Origin: Bacilli bacterium
GTDB lineage: Bacteria > Bacillota_I > Bacilli_A > RF39 > UBA660
DNA: 22,587 bases
Direction: 5' to 3'
Assembly: GCA_016302505.1 (NCBI GenBank)
Contig: JAEDNL010000019.1
Coordinates: 1 to 22,587, forward strand
Part shown: positions 14,091-21,713 of the stretch, piece by piece
How positions within the stretch are numbered: position 1 is the first letter of the stretch
Layout: each line of letters opens with the position of its first letter
The notes under the pieces: model-generated
Told to the model about the DNA's origin: nothing
Database searches by the model: none
Seen by the model: the letters and a program-made list of their open reading frames with translations, nothing else
Translations under genes and position numbers: made by a program

Positions 14091-16364
14091 TTATCTTCCT
14101 TGACATTCAAGACAAGTTATTTTTTCCATCTCAACGCCTTCACATTCATGTCTACCACATCTTGGGCAAACATCTTTGATAACACCAACATAACCACATA
14201 CTGGATCTCTATCTACTGGATGGTTAATCGCACCATAACCAATATCAGAGTCATGCATAATTCTAACTACTGATTCAAACGCATCAACATTATTTACTGT
14301 ATCCCCATCAAGTTCTATATATGAAATATGACCAGCATTTGTAAGAGAATGATATTTACCTTCAACTTCCATTTTATGTTTAACACTTGTTTTATAGTAA
14401 ACTGGTACATGGAATGAATTAGTATAGTAATCTCTATCAGTTACACCCTTAATTTTTCCATAAATAGATCTATCTATTGCTACGAATCTACCAGATAACC
14501 CCTCTGCAGGAGTGGCAAGACATGTAAAGTTTAGATTATATTCTTCACAGTATTCATCACATTTTTTACGAATATGACCAATAATTTCAAGTCCCAGTTT
14601 TTGTGCTTTTTCACTCTCTGCATGATGTTCACCTATTAATGCTTTTAATGTCTCAGCAAGACCAATAAATCCAATTGACAATGTTCCATGTTTCAAAACA
14701 GTTCTAAGTTTAGTCTTATTATCCATTTTTTCACTATTAATCCATACACCAGATCCTAATAAGAACTTAAAGTTAGCTCTTGATTTAGAACATTGACATT
14801 CAAATCTTTGTAATAGTTGTCCTTTTACAAGTTCAATAGTTTCATCTAACTCCTCATAGAAACCTTTCATATCAGCTTTGTCTCTTTCACCTAAACATAT
14901 ACCATGATTAATACCAATTCTAGGTAAGTTAATTGATGTAAAACTTAAATTACCACGTCCAGGTGTTACAGAAGGACCACATACATTAGCAAGAACTCTT
15001 GTTCTACAACCCATATATCCTACCTCAGTAGTATAATCTCCTTCTACTAAGAACTTCTTATTGAATGAAGAATCTAAAAATGAGAAGTTAGGAAATAATC
15101 TCTTAGCAGAAACTCTACATGCAAGTCTAAATAAATCATAACTAGGATCTTCCTTATTATAGTTAATTCCTTCTTTTACTTTAAATATAGATATTGGAAA
15201 TATTGGAGTTTCTCCATGTCCAAGACCGGCATCAGTAGCAAGTAAATAATTTTTAATAACCATTCTTCCTTCAGGACTTATATCAGTACCAAAGTTTACT
15301 GAACTAAAAGGTACTTGAGCACCTGCTCTTGAATGCATTGTATTTAAATTATGAATAAATGCTTCCATAGCTTGATAAGTACTTCTATCAGTTTTGGCAA
15401 TAGCTTCAGTATAAGCATTATCAAATATTTCTTTTAATTTTTTACTTTTTGATGTAAATTCATTAAATAAAACCATATCAAATTCAATACTTTCAAATTT
15501 ATCTATTATTTCAATAACTTTATTAAAGTTAATAAATTCACTAAATCCTTCAAAATCAATTAAATTATATAATGCTTGTTTAAATTCTTTTTTAAATGTT
15601 TTTAATACACCAGGAGCCATATAATAATCAAATGCAGGAATACTTTGCCCACCATGTTGTTCATTTTGATTGGCTTGAATAGCTATCGCAGCAAGCGCAG
15701 AATAACTACCAATACTATTAGGTGTTCTTAAATATCCATGTCCAGTTGAAAAGCCATTTTTAAATAATTTATGTAAATCTATTTGAGTACAAGTCGTAGT
15801 TCCCATAGCCCAAAAATCTAAATCATGAATATGAATTAATCCCTCATCATGTGCTCTTGCATATTTATTATCCATTAAGTATGCCTTAGCAAACTCTCTT
15901 GATACGGTTGAACCAAAATGAAGCATAGTTCCCATTGGTCCATCTCCATCAACATTAGCATTTTCTCTCTTAGCATTCTCCTCAGATGATGTTTTAAGCC
16001 CAAGTGATTCAATTGCTTTAACAAACTTATGCTGTTGTTTTACTACAAAAGCTTCTCTTGATGCAGCTCTTCTTTCTCTATATTCTTTAAACGAGGTATA
16101 TACATCTTCATATTTCATATCTTGAAGCACTTTTTCTATCGCATCTTGAACATCTTCAACATTAATAGTCTTTCTATCTTTATAATTCTTTTTAATATAT
16201 GAAAGTACTTTTTCTTTAACTTTATTTACAAGTTTTTCATCATACTCTTCATATACACTATCAAACCCCTTCTTTACCGCTATTGCTACTTTAGCGTCAT
16301 TAAAATTAACTCTTTGACCACTTCTTTTAACAACAACGATTTCATCAAAAAAATCCTTTTCCAT
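14091..16364 (-). CDS. nrdD: Anaerobic ribonucleoside-triphosphate reductase, large part without the glycyl-radical tail
   Basis: Class III reductase converts ribonucleotides to deoxyribonucleotides under anaerobic conditions. The 757-aa protein has an N-terminal ATP-cone (VVKRSGQRVNFNDAKVAIAV onward, about 10-100) for allosteric control and the ten-stranded barrel with HIHDLDFWAMGTTTCTQIDL and the conserved cysteines in TTTCTQID and MGCRTRVLANVCG. It ends with a cysteine-rich zinc site: CPRC at 733-736 and CLEC at 751-754, then QGR and TAA. The radical glycine motif that normally follows within a few dozen residues is absent from this polypeptide and lies in the next ORF. The start has GAGGTAAT as ribosome binding site. 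Confidence 0.95.
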   Translation of the reverse strand: MEKDFFDEIVVVKRSGQRVNFNDAKVAIAVKKGFDSVYEEYDEKLVNKVKEKVLSYIKKNYKDRKTINVEDVQDAIEKVLQDMKYEDVYTSFKEYRERRAASREAFVVKQQHKFVKAIESLGLKTSSEENAKRENANVDGDGPMGTMLHFGSTVSREFAKAYLMDNKYARAHDEGLIHIHDLDFWAMGTTTCTQIDLHKLFKNGFSTGHGYLRTPNSIGSYSALAAIAIQANQNEQHGGQSIPAFDYYMAPGVLKTFKKEFKQALYNLIDFEGFSEFINFNKVIEIIDKFESIEFDMVLFNEFTSKSKKLKEIFDNAYTEAIAKTDRSTYQAMEAFIHNLNTMHSRAGAQVPFSSVNFGTDISPEGRMVIKNYLLATDAGLGHGETPIFPISIFKVKEGINYNKEDPSYDLFRLACRVSAKRLFPNFSFLDSSFNKKFLVEGDYTTEVGYMGCRTRVLANVCGPSVTPGRGNLSFTSINLPRIGINHGICLGERDKADMKGFYEELDETIELVKGQLLQRFECQCSKSRANFKFLLGSGVWINSEKMDNKTKLRTVLKHGTLSIGFIGLAETLKALIGEHHAESEKAQKLGLEIIGHIRKKCDEYCEEYNLNFTCLATPAEGLSGRFVAIDRSIYGKIKGVTDRDYYTNSFHVPVYYKTSVKHKMEVEGKYHSLTNAGHISYIELDGDTVNNVDAFESVVRIMHDSDIGYGAINHPVDRDPVCGYVGVIKDVCPRCGRHECEGVEMEKITCLECQGR

Positions 16365-16407
16365 TATTACCTCACCTTCAAGTTAAATCACTCTCTAACT
16401 TAAATTA

Positions 16408-16437
16408 ATCATATCACAAACATGTATATATTGTAAA
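16408..16437 (-). promoter_or_regulatory. Promoter of nrdD operon with weak NrdR-like sequence
   Basis: On the minus strand TTTACA (16432-16437), an 18-base spacer and TGA-TATGAT (hexamer 16408-16413) form a good promoter. The spacer contains ACAATATATACATGTT, which shares one half and the AT core with the NrdR box consensus; the other half is poor. No nrdR gene is in the window, so regulation by NrdR is only a possibility. Confidence 0.6.
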
Positions 16438-16590
16438 TGTTTTTTTATACGATTTTTCATTTTTTTACAAATAAATAAAAAATCATTTTTTTAAAAAAGT
16501 GTCAATAAAAAACATTCCTTGTATTTAAGCCAAAAAAACAATATTTCATATTTTATAAATTAAAATAGTAATATATATTAGGTGATAAAT

Positions 16591-17277
16591 ATGTTAAATA
16601 AAATTATAAATTATTTAAAGAAAATAAAAATATTTACAACAAGCTATTCACTAAATGTATTTGAGCCACCTTTATCTAAAGAAGATGAGGAAATGTATAT
16701 TGAAAGGCATCTAAAAGGAGATAAAGAAGCAAGAAACAAATTAATAGAGCATAACTTAAGATTAGTTGCTCATATAGTAAAAAAGTACGAATCTAAAGGA
16801 AATACAGATGATTTAATCAGTATTGGTACCATTGGTCTTATAAAAGGAATAGACTCATATAGACCACAAAAAAAAGTAAAACTAACTACATATGCAGCTA
16901 AATGTGCTGAAAATGAAATACTAATGTATTTTAGAAGTAATAAAAAATATAATAACAATATTAGTTTAAATGATGTTATAGGTCATGATAAAGATGGCGG
17001 TGATATTACTCTAATAGATGTGTTAAAAGAAGAAACAGAAAGTCCTGTTAAAACAATAGAATATAATGATAATATAAGACGTCTAAGTAAATATTTAACT
17101 ATACTTAATAATAGAGAATTAGAGATTATCAAAATGAGATATGGTCTTTTAAACACCAAAGAAAAAACACAAAAAGAAATTGCTAAAAAATTAGGTATTT
17201 CAAGAAGTTATGTATCAAGAATAGAAAAAAGAGCATTAATTAAAATGCTCCGTGAGTTTATAAAGAATAATAATTAA
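16591..17277 (+). CDS. sigK: Sporulation sigma factor, SigK type
   Basis: SigK directs late mother-cell transcription in sporulation. Counted from ATG 16591 the protein has 228 aa. Residues 25-30 (EPPLSK) and the blocks ARNKLIEHNLRLVAHIVKKY, DDLISIGTIGLIKGIDSY and LTTYAAKCAENEILMYFR (sigma regions 1.2-2.4) are nearly those of B. subtilis SigK. Region 4 has TQKEIAKKLGISRSYVSRIE (helix-turn-helix). The first 18 residues are hydrophobic/basic and end in S18-Y19, where Bacillus pro-SigK is cut between Ser and Tyr, so a pro-sequence is plausible. The frame opens at GTG 16582, but this GTG belongs to the AGGTG ribosome binding site. The gene is uninterrupted (no skin-type insertion) and ends 1 base from the convergent GNAT gene. 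Confidence 0.9.
   Translation: MLNKIINYLKKIKIFTTSYSLNVFEPPLSKEDEEMYIERHLKGDKEARNKLIEHNLRLVAHIVKKYESKGNTDDLISIGTIGLIKGIDSYRPQKKVKLTTYAAKCAENEILMYFRSNKKYNNNISLNDVIGHDKDGGDITLIDVLKEETESPVKTIEYNDNIRRLSKYLTILNNRELEIIKMRYGLLNTKEKTQKEIAKKLGISRSYVSRIEKRALIKMLREFIKNNN
17225..17245. repeat. 21-bp direct repeat, copy 1
   Basis: Identical to 17765-17785 over 21 bases (six A, then GAGCATTAATTAAAA). The two copies are 540 bases apart and bracket the GNAT gene; in both places the sequence forms part of a terminator for the minus strand. Confidence 0.85.
17225..17250 (-). terminator. Terminator of the GNAT gene inside the sigK coding region
   Basis: On the minus strand GAGCATT pairs perfectly with AATGCTC (7 bp, loop TTAATT), followed by six T (17230-17225). 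It lies 29 bases beyond the GNAT stop and entirely within sigK codons for R-A-L-I-K-M-L. There is no T run on the plus side, so it should act only on the GNAT transcript. Confidence 0.75.
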
Positions 17278-17278
17278 T

Positions 17279-17737
17279 TTATTGTATTTTGTTTATTAAA
17301 GTTGACTTAAATGATCCAAATCCTTCTTTTTTATATAAATTAACTGCATCTGTATTATCATTTAAAACTTGAACTTCAATATATTTAACTCCTTTTTTTA
17401 ATGACCAAGATTTAAATTCATTTATTAATTTAGTTGCAATTTTATTCTTTCTATATTCTTTAGTAATATATAATGCATCTAACTTAGATACTCTATCTAA
17501 ATATGTGTTTCCATTATCTACTATATAGCCAAATAAATACCCAATGATTTTATTATCAATTTCTGCGACCAAAAGAATATTAGAATCATTAGAAATCATA
17601 TTTTCATAAAATCCACTAATTACACACTTTTCATTTATACTAGGATCATATTGTTTCTCATCTCTTATTAGCAAAGTCAACAAATTATTTGCATCTTTAG
17701 TATCTTTCAATTCTGCTTTTCGTATTACTACATCCAT
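17279..17737 (-). CDS. GNAT family N-acetyltransferase
   Basis: Counted from ATG 17737 the protein has 152 aa and starts MDVVIRKAELKDTKDANNLL, the usual GNAT beta1-alpha1. LLVAEIDNKIIGYLFGYI is motif D/beta4, ALYITKEYRKNKIATKLINE is the acetyl-CoA pyrophosphate-binding motif A (R-x-x-K-I-A variant), and VLNDNTDAVNLYKKEGF is motif B. The substrate cannot be told; the type resembles small-molecule and antibiotic acetyltransferases. The frame continues upstream to 17776, but that would start inside a terminator, and an AGGAG ribosome binding site is correctly spaced before 17737. It converges on sigK with 1 base between the stops. Confidence 0.88.
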   Translation of the reverse strand: MDVVIRKAELKDTKDANNLLTLLIRDEKQYDPSINEKCVISGFYENMISNDSNILLVAEIDNKIIGYLFGYIVDNGNTYLDRVSKLDALYITKEYRKNKIATKLINEFKSWSLKKGVKYIEVQVLNDNTDAVNLYKKEGFGSFKSTLINKIQ

Positions 17738-17764
17738 ATAACTCTCCTTTTTTATAATTGTATC

Positions 17765-17785
17765 AAAAAAGAGCATTAATTAAAA
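17765..17785. repeat. 21-bp direct repeat, copy 2
   Basis: Second copy of the sequence at 17225-17245, located between the stop of the GLUG-like gene and the start of the GNAT gene. Outside the 21 bases the two copies diverge. Confidence 0.85.
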
Positions 17786-17792
17786 CACTCTT
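17765..17792 (-). terminator. Terminator of the ileS operon
   Basis: On the minus strand AAAAGAGTG, with inner A/T pairs, folds against TGCTCTTTT (two G-T pairs), followed by TTTTTTGATA. It starts 3 bases after the stop of the GLUG-like gene and isolates it from the GNAT gene. Confidence 0.7.
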
Positions 17793-17794
17793 TT

Positions 17795-18385
17795 CTATTT
17801 TAAAGATAGTACAATACCTGTTTTATTTTCTTTTGTTTCTTCATAACATCTATTTTGATTTAATTTAACAAAAGTATTATTGTGATCTTTAAATGATTCA
17901 CAAGCTCCTAGTGCTAAACCACTATTACTTAATGCATTTACTTTAGTAGCAATTAATGAATCAATAATTTTAACTGTTTTAGCAGTACCACATATACCCC
18001 CAACCATATTTTCTCCATTAACTTTAGTAATTATTTTAGAATGTATTAGAGTAAGTTTATTATTAACACTACCTACTATACTACCAGTATTATTTTTACC
18101 AACTGTATGAATATTAAAGAAATTAATATCTTTAATATTTAAATTATTTACATTAGCAAATATACCACAATTATCTTTATCACAAATAATATTCATATTA
18201 CTTATATTCATGCCAAATCCTCTTAATATAAGATCAACATTTCCATTAAATTCTATTGGTTCAAAATTTTCACCATTAAAATCTAAATCATCTAGTAATA
18301 TCACAGTAGCCCTTACATCCCCATCTAAATTTCTCAATTCATTAAATTCTTCAATATTTTTTACAAATAATACTTTTGTTTTCAT
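17795..18385 (-). CDS. GLUG-like beta-helix protein of unknown function
   Basis: This 196-aa protein is not assigned to a named family. It consists of short repeating turns rich in Asn, Ile and Gly, such as NVDLILRGFGMNISNMNI, NCGIFANVNNLNIKDINF, NTGSIVGSVNNKLTLIHS and NMVGGICGTAKTVKIIDS. These resemble GLUG repeats (V-G-G-L-V-G type) of right-handed parallel beta-helices. Such repeats normally occur in large secreted adhesins or proteases, but this protein has no signal peptide or membrane segment. The start has TTAGGAG as ribosome binding site, overlapping the ileS stop, and follows it by 8 bases, so it is co-transcribed with ileS and under T-box control (inference). Confidence 0.7.
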   Translation of the reverse strand: MKTKVLFVKNIEEFNELRNLDGDVRATVILLDDLDFNGENFEPIEFNGNVDLILRGFGMNISNMNIICDKDNCGIFANVNNLNIKDINFFNIHTVGKNNTGSIVGSVNNKLTLIHSKIITKVNGENMVGGICGTAKTVKIIDSLIATKVNALSNSGLALGACESFKDHNNTFVKLNQNRCYEETKENKTGIVLSLK

Positions 18386-18393
18386 AATAACTC

Positions 18394-21300
18394 CTAACTA
18401 TTTTTCTTCATTTTAACTATTAAATCAAATTCATCAAATTTACTTTCAAAATCATATTTATCAATTTTTTCAATTTTTGCAAGTAATTCGGATTTAATTA
18501 ATTCTTTATTATTATTAAGAATATTCATTATATCTTTATCACTACTTTCAAAGTAAATTGTGATTCTGTCATCAACATTAAACTCTGCTTCTTTTCTATA
18601 TACTTGACATTGTCTAATTATATCTCTTAATATACCTTCATTTTTTAATTCTTCAGTTACATTAACGTCAAGTGCTACTGTTATATTATTTTCACATATT
18701 ACTTTAATATCATCTTTTTCTTTAAATTCTATATTGAATAAATCACTTTCAAGATCATATTCTCCTAAAGTAATATTTTTACCATCTTTAACTTTATTAA
18801 TTAGTTCTTTATCTTCTTTAACATTATTTAATAGTTCTTTAACTTCATTTACTTTATCTTTAAGTACTCTACCAGCATTTTTAAAATTAAGTGTTAAATA
18901 TTCATCTTTAAGACTATCAAAGTTATTAACTACTTCTATATCTTTTACATTAACTTCATTTTTAAGAATATTAATGTATTCATTATCTTTTACATTACTT
19001 GATACATATAATTTATTTAATGGTTGTCTTACTTTAATATTCTTTTCATTTCTTGCTCTTAAACCCATAGATATTAATTCTCTTAATTTATCTGTTTCCT
19101 CTAAGATACTTTCTTCTATTTTATAATCACTAACTACAGGATAAGTACTTAAATGAACTGATGATGGTACTAATTTGTCATATACTTTAATTACAGTTTG
19201 CCAAATGTATTCAGTTATGAAAGGTACCATTGGTGCCATTATTTGAGTACATTTTTTAATTGAATCAAATAGTACATAGTATGCTGTTTTCTTATCATTA
19301 TCATCTTCACTCTTCCAGAATCTTCTTCTATTAATTCTAATGTAGAAGTTACTTACTTGATCTACGTATTTTTCAAAATCATCTACAACTAATTTAGTTT
19401 CATATTTATCCATAGATTCTCTTGCTTCACTTATAAATTTATCAGTTAAACAAATTAACCATTTATCAGATAATGTTAAATCTTTTTTATTAGGTTTAAA
19501 ATTACTTAAATCAACTTTATCTATAGATGCATAAGTATTAAAGAATACAACCATATTATAATATGCAAGTAATTTCTTTTGAGCATCTTCTCCTAATTTA
19601 TAACCAAATCTAACATCATTGGCAGTATTTGTACCTAAATAATTATATCTTAATGCATCACTACCTATAGTGTCCATAACATCATATAATGAAAGTGAGT
19701 TACTATCTGATTTACTGAATTTAGTTCCATCTTCTTTAACAACCATACCACTTGTTTTAATAAATTCATAAGGTGCTTTGTTTTCAAGAACAGTTGACAT
19801 AAATAACATTGAGTAGAACCATAATCTTATTTGTTCATGCATCTCTATTACATATTCAGCTGGAAAATATTCTTTCCAATATTCTTTATCAGTAAAATAT
19901 TTAAGCGTTGAGAATGGAACAATTCCTGCATCTAACCAAACATCACCTACTTGTGGTACTCTTGATACTTCATGACCACACTCTGGACATTTTATTTTAA
20001 CATCATCTATCCATGGTCTATGAAGTTCAGGTAATGAATCTACCAAATCTTTATCAATAGCTTTTTCTCTTAATTCTTCACGTGAACCAATAACTTCTAA
20101 ATGACCACAATCACAGTGATAAAATGGAAGAGGAAGTCCATAGAATCTTCTTCTACTAATATTCCAATTACCCATATTTTGTAACCAATCTATCATTCTC
20201 TTACCTTGATGTTCAGGACTATATTTAACAGTTTTAGCATTTCTTATTAAATCATCACGAACTACATCAACATCAATAGCCCACTCTTTAGCAAGTCTAA
20301 ATAATATATCTTCTTTACATCTCCAGCAATAAGGATAACTATGTTTATATTTATGCACTAAGAATAATTTATTTCTTTTCTTTAATTCATCAAATACTTC
20401 ACTTGATATTTCTTTAGCATTTTTACCACTAAAGAATCCAAATCCATCATAGAATATACCATTTTCATCAATAGGCATTATTTTAGAAAGACCAACGCTT
20501 TCTCCAAGTTCAAAGTCCTCAGCTCCACATCCAGGTGCGATATGAACTATACCAGAACCTTCTTCATCATCAACCATATCCCAACATACTACTGGGTGTT
20601 TAACATCTTTTTGAGCTTCTAATTCAGGGAAACAAGTTTCAAATTCAAGTCCTTCAAGTTCTTTACCTTTAAACTCTTCAAATACTTCTCCTTCTCCTTT
20701 AAATTTCTTCTCAAATATAGTTTTACATAATAATAATTTATCATCATCATTAGGCATTTTAACTACAACATAGTCAAACTCTGGATTAACTGCAAGTGCT
20801 ACATTCGCAGATAATGTCCATGGAGTTGTTGTCCATACAAGTGCTTTATAATCTTTACCTATAATTGGTAATTTAAAAAATACAACTTCATGTTCTACTT
20901 CATGATAACTACCAGTCATTTCATGTTCTGAAAGTGAAGTTCCACATCTTGAACACCAAGGCATAGGCTTAAATGTTTCTTTAATCATACCCTTTTCATT
21001 ACACTTCTTTAAGAAATGCCAAATACTAGTAATATTCTCATCAGTTAATGTGTAATATGAGTTATCCCAATCCATCCATTGTCCCAATCTAATTGATTGT
21101 TCTGTAATAATTTTAGAGAACTTTTTAACTCTCGCAACACAAGCTTTAGTAAAATTATCAAGTCCATAGTTTTCAATATCCTTTTTAGTCTTGAAACCTA
21201 ATTCTTTTTCAACTTCAACTTCTACCCAAAGACCTTGTCCATCAAATCCATTTCTATAATGACTTGTATAACCATTCATACCTTTATATCTAATAAAAGT

Positions 21301-21492
21301 GTCTTTTAATGTTCTACCCCATGCATGACCTACATGCATTCTATTATTTGCTGTGATAGGTCCATCAATAAATCTAAATTTCTTTCCATTTTTGTTTTGT
21401 TCTTGAAGTTTTTTAAATGTTTGGTCACTATCCCAATATTTAAGAACTTCTTCTTCATTTTTAACAAAATCATAGTTGTTTTTAAATTCCAT
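18394..21492 (-). CDS. ileS: Isoleucyl-tRNA synthetase
   Basis: This class Ia synthetase charges tRNA-Ile. The 1032-aa length is normal. GPITANNRMHVGHAWGRTLK contains the HIGH motif as HVGH (53-56), and DGTKFSKSDS is the KMSKS loop (KFSKS). The variant NGFDGQGLWVEVEVEKELG, in place of the GWDTHGLPVE of common bacterial IleRS, places it in the divergent, eukaryote/archaea-like type (ileS2-like). The editing domain includes VWTTTPWTLSANVALAVNP. Metal-binding Cys pairs are visible in CSRCG, CWRC, CDCGH and CPECGH. GGAGGGAGA precedes the ATG. A T-box leader with an Ile specifier lies directly upstream, supporting the amino-acid assignment. Confidence 0.96.
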   Translation of the reverse strand: MEFKNNYDFVKNEEEVLKYWDSDQTFKKLQEQNKNGKKFRFIDGPITANNRMHVGHAWGRTLKDTFIRYKGMNGYTSHYRNGFDGQGLWVEVEVEKELGFKTKKDIENYGLDNFTKACVARVKKFSKIITEQSIRLGQWMDWDNSYYTLTDENITSIWHFLKKCNEKGMIKETFKPMPWCSRCGTSLSEHEMTGSYHEVEHEVVFFKLPIIGKDYKALVWTTTPWTLSANVALAVNPEFDYVVVKMPNDDDKLLLCKTIFEKKFKGEGEVFEEFKGKELEGLEFETCFPELEAQKDVKHPVVCWDMVDDEEGSGIVHIAPGCGAEDFELGESVGLSKIMPIDENGIFYDGFGFFSGKNAKEISSEVFDELKKRNKLFLVHKYKHSYPYCWRCKEDILFRLAKEWAIDVDVVRDDLIRNAKTVKYSPEHQGKRMIDWLQNMGNWNISRRRFYGLPLPFYHCDCGHLEVIGSREELREKAIDKDLVDSLPELHRPWIDDVKIKCPECGHEVSRVPQVGDVWLDAGIVPFSTLKYFTDKEYWKEYFPAEYVIEMHEQIRLWFYSMLFMSTVLENKAPYEFIKTSGMVVKEDGTKFSKSDSNSLSLYDVMDTIGSDALRYNYLGTNTANDVRFGYKLGEDAQKKLLAYYNMVVFFNTYASIDKVDLSNFKPNKKDLTLSDKWLICLTDKFISEARESMDKYETKLVVDDFEKYVDQVSNFYIRINRRRFWKSEDDNDKKTAYYVLFDSIKKCTQIMAPMVPFITEYIWQTVIKVYDKLVPSSVHLSTYPVVSDYKIEESILEETDKLRELISMGLRARNEKNIKVRQPLNKLYVSSNVKDNEYINILKNEVNVKDIEVVNNFDSLKDEYLTLNFKNAGRVLKDKVNEVKELLNNVKEDKELINKVKDGKNITLGEYDLESDLFNIEFKEKDDIKVICENNITVALDVNVTEELKNEGILRDIIRQCQVYRKEAEFNVDDRITIYFESSDKDIMNILNNNKELIKSELLAKIEKIDKYDFESKFDEFDLIVKMKKNS

Positions 21493-21504
21493 ATCTTTCT
21501 CCCT

Positions 21505-21554
21505 CCAAAATAAAAAGGACAGTATAAGGAGTCATAAAGACGGTACCATCCTTT
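21505..21554 (-). terminator. Regulated terminator of the T-box
   Basis: AAAGGATGGTA pairs with TACTGTCCTTT (G-T pairs in the centre), followed on the minus strand by TTTTTATTTT. The 5' arm includes the T-box sequence, as expected for antiterminator/terminator exchange. Confidence 0.85.
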
Positions 21555-21707
21555 AGTTTTCTTTATTTAAATAACGCTTAAGAAGCGTGCTTATTTTATC
21601 AATAAGCCTCATCAGAAGTGATCTATAAATAATTTCCTTATTAGTTTCCACCAACCACTAACTCTCTATGAATTTCATTGTTTATCGTCTTCCTCATTTG
21701 ATTTATT
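21505..21707 (-). promoter_or_regulatory. T-box leader with Ile (AUC) specifier upstream of ileS
   Basis: The minus strand contains the parts of a T-box riboswitch in order: stem I with the AGAGAGTTAG-type motif and GGTTGGTGGAAA (about 21642-21668), a specifier ATC at 21622-21620 followed by ACTTCTGATGAGG, a stem near 21576-21610, and the T-box AAAGGATGGTACCG at 21554-21541. Uncharged tRNA-Ile would pair with AUC and, through its 3' end, with the TGGT bulge to stabilise the antiterminator. The competing terminator is annotated separately. The AUC codon fits the downstream gene. Confidence 0.92.
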
Positions 21708-21713
21708 ATATTG

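Noticed and set aside
14091..14093. Selenocysteine or other recoding at the end of nrdD
   Set aside because: The stop is TAA, not TGA, and no hairpin suited to recoding is evident; independent initiation of the tail ORF explains the data better.
16546..16575. Possible SigE-type promoter before sigK (TCATATT followed by an A/T stretch)
   Set aside because: The -35 part resembles the SigE consensus, but no CATACA-like -10 occurs at the right distance; in such AT-rich DNA the match is not meaningful.
16591..17277. sigK interrupted by an excisable element
   Set aside because: The reading frame is continuous from the N-terminal segment to the end of region 4, with no recombinase gene nearby.
18734..19126. 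Open frame of 130 codons on the plus strand opposite ileS
   Set aside because: It is a low-complexity Ser/Leu-rich mirror of ileS codons, has no ribosome binding site, and lies wholly inside a well-supported gene. The other plus-strand frames inside minus-strand genes (for example 1296-1756, 10195-10386, 11077-11274) were rejected for the same reason.
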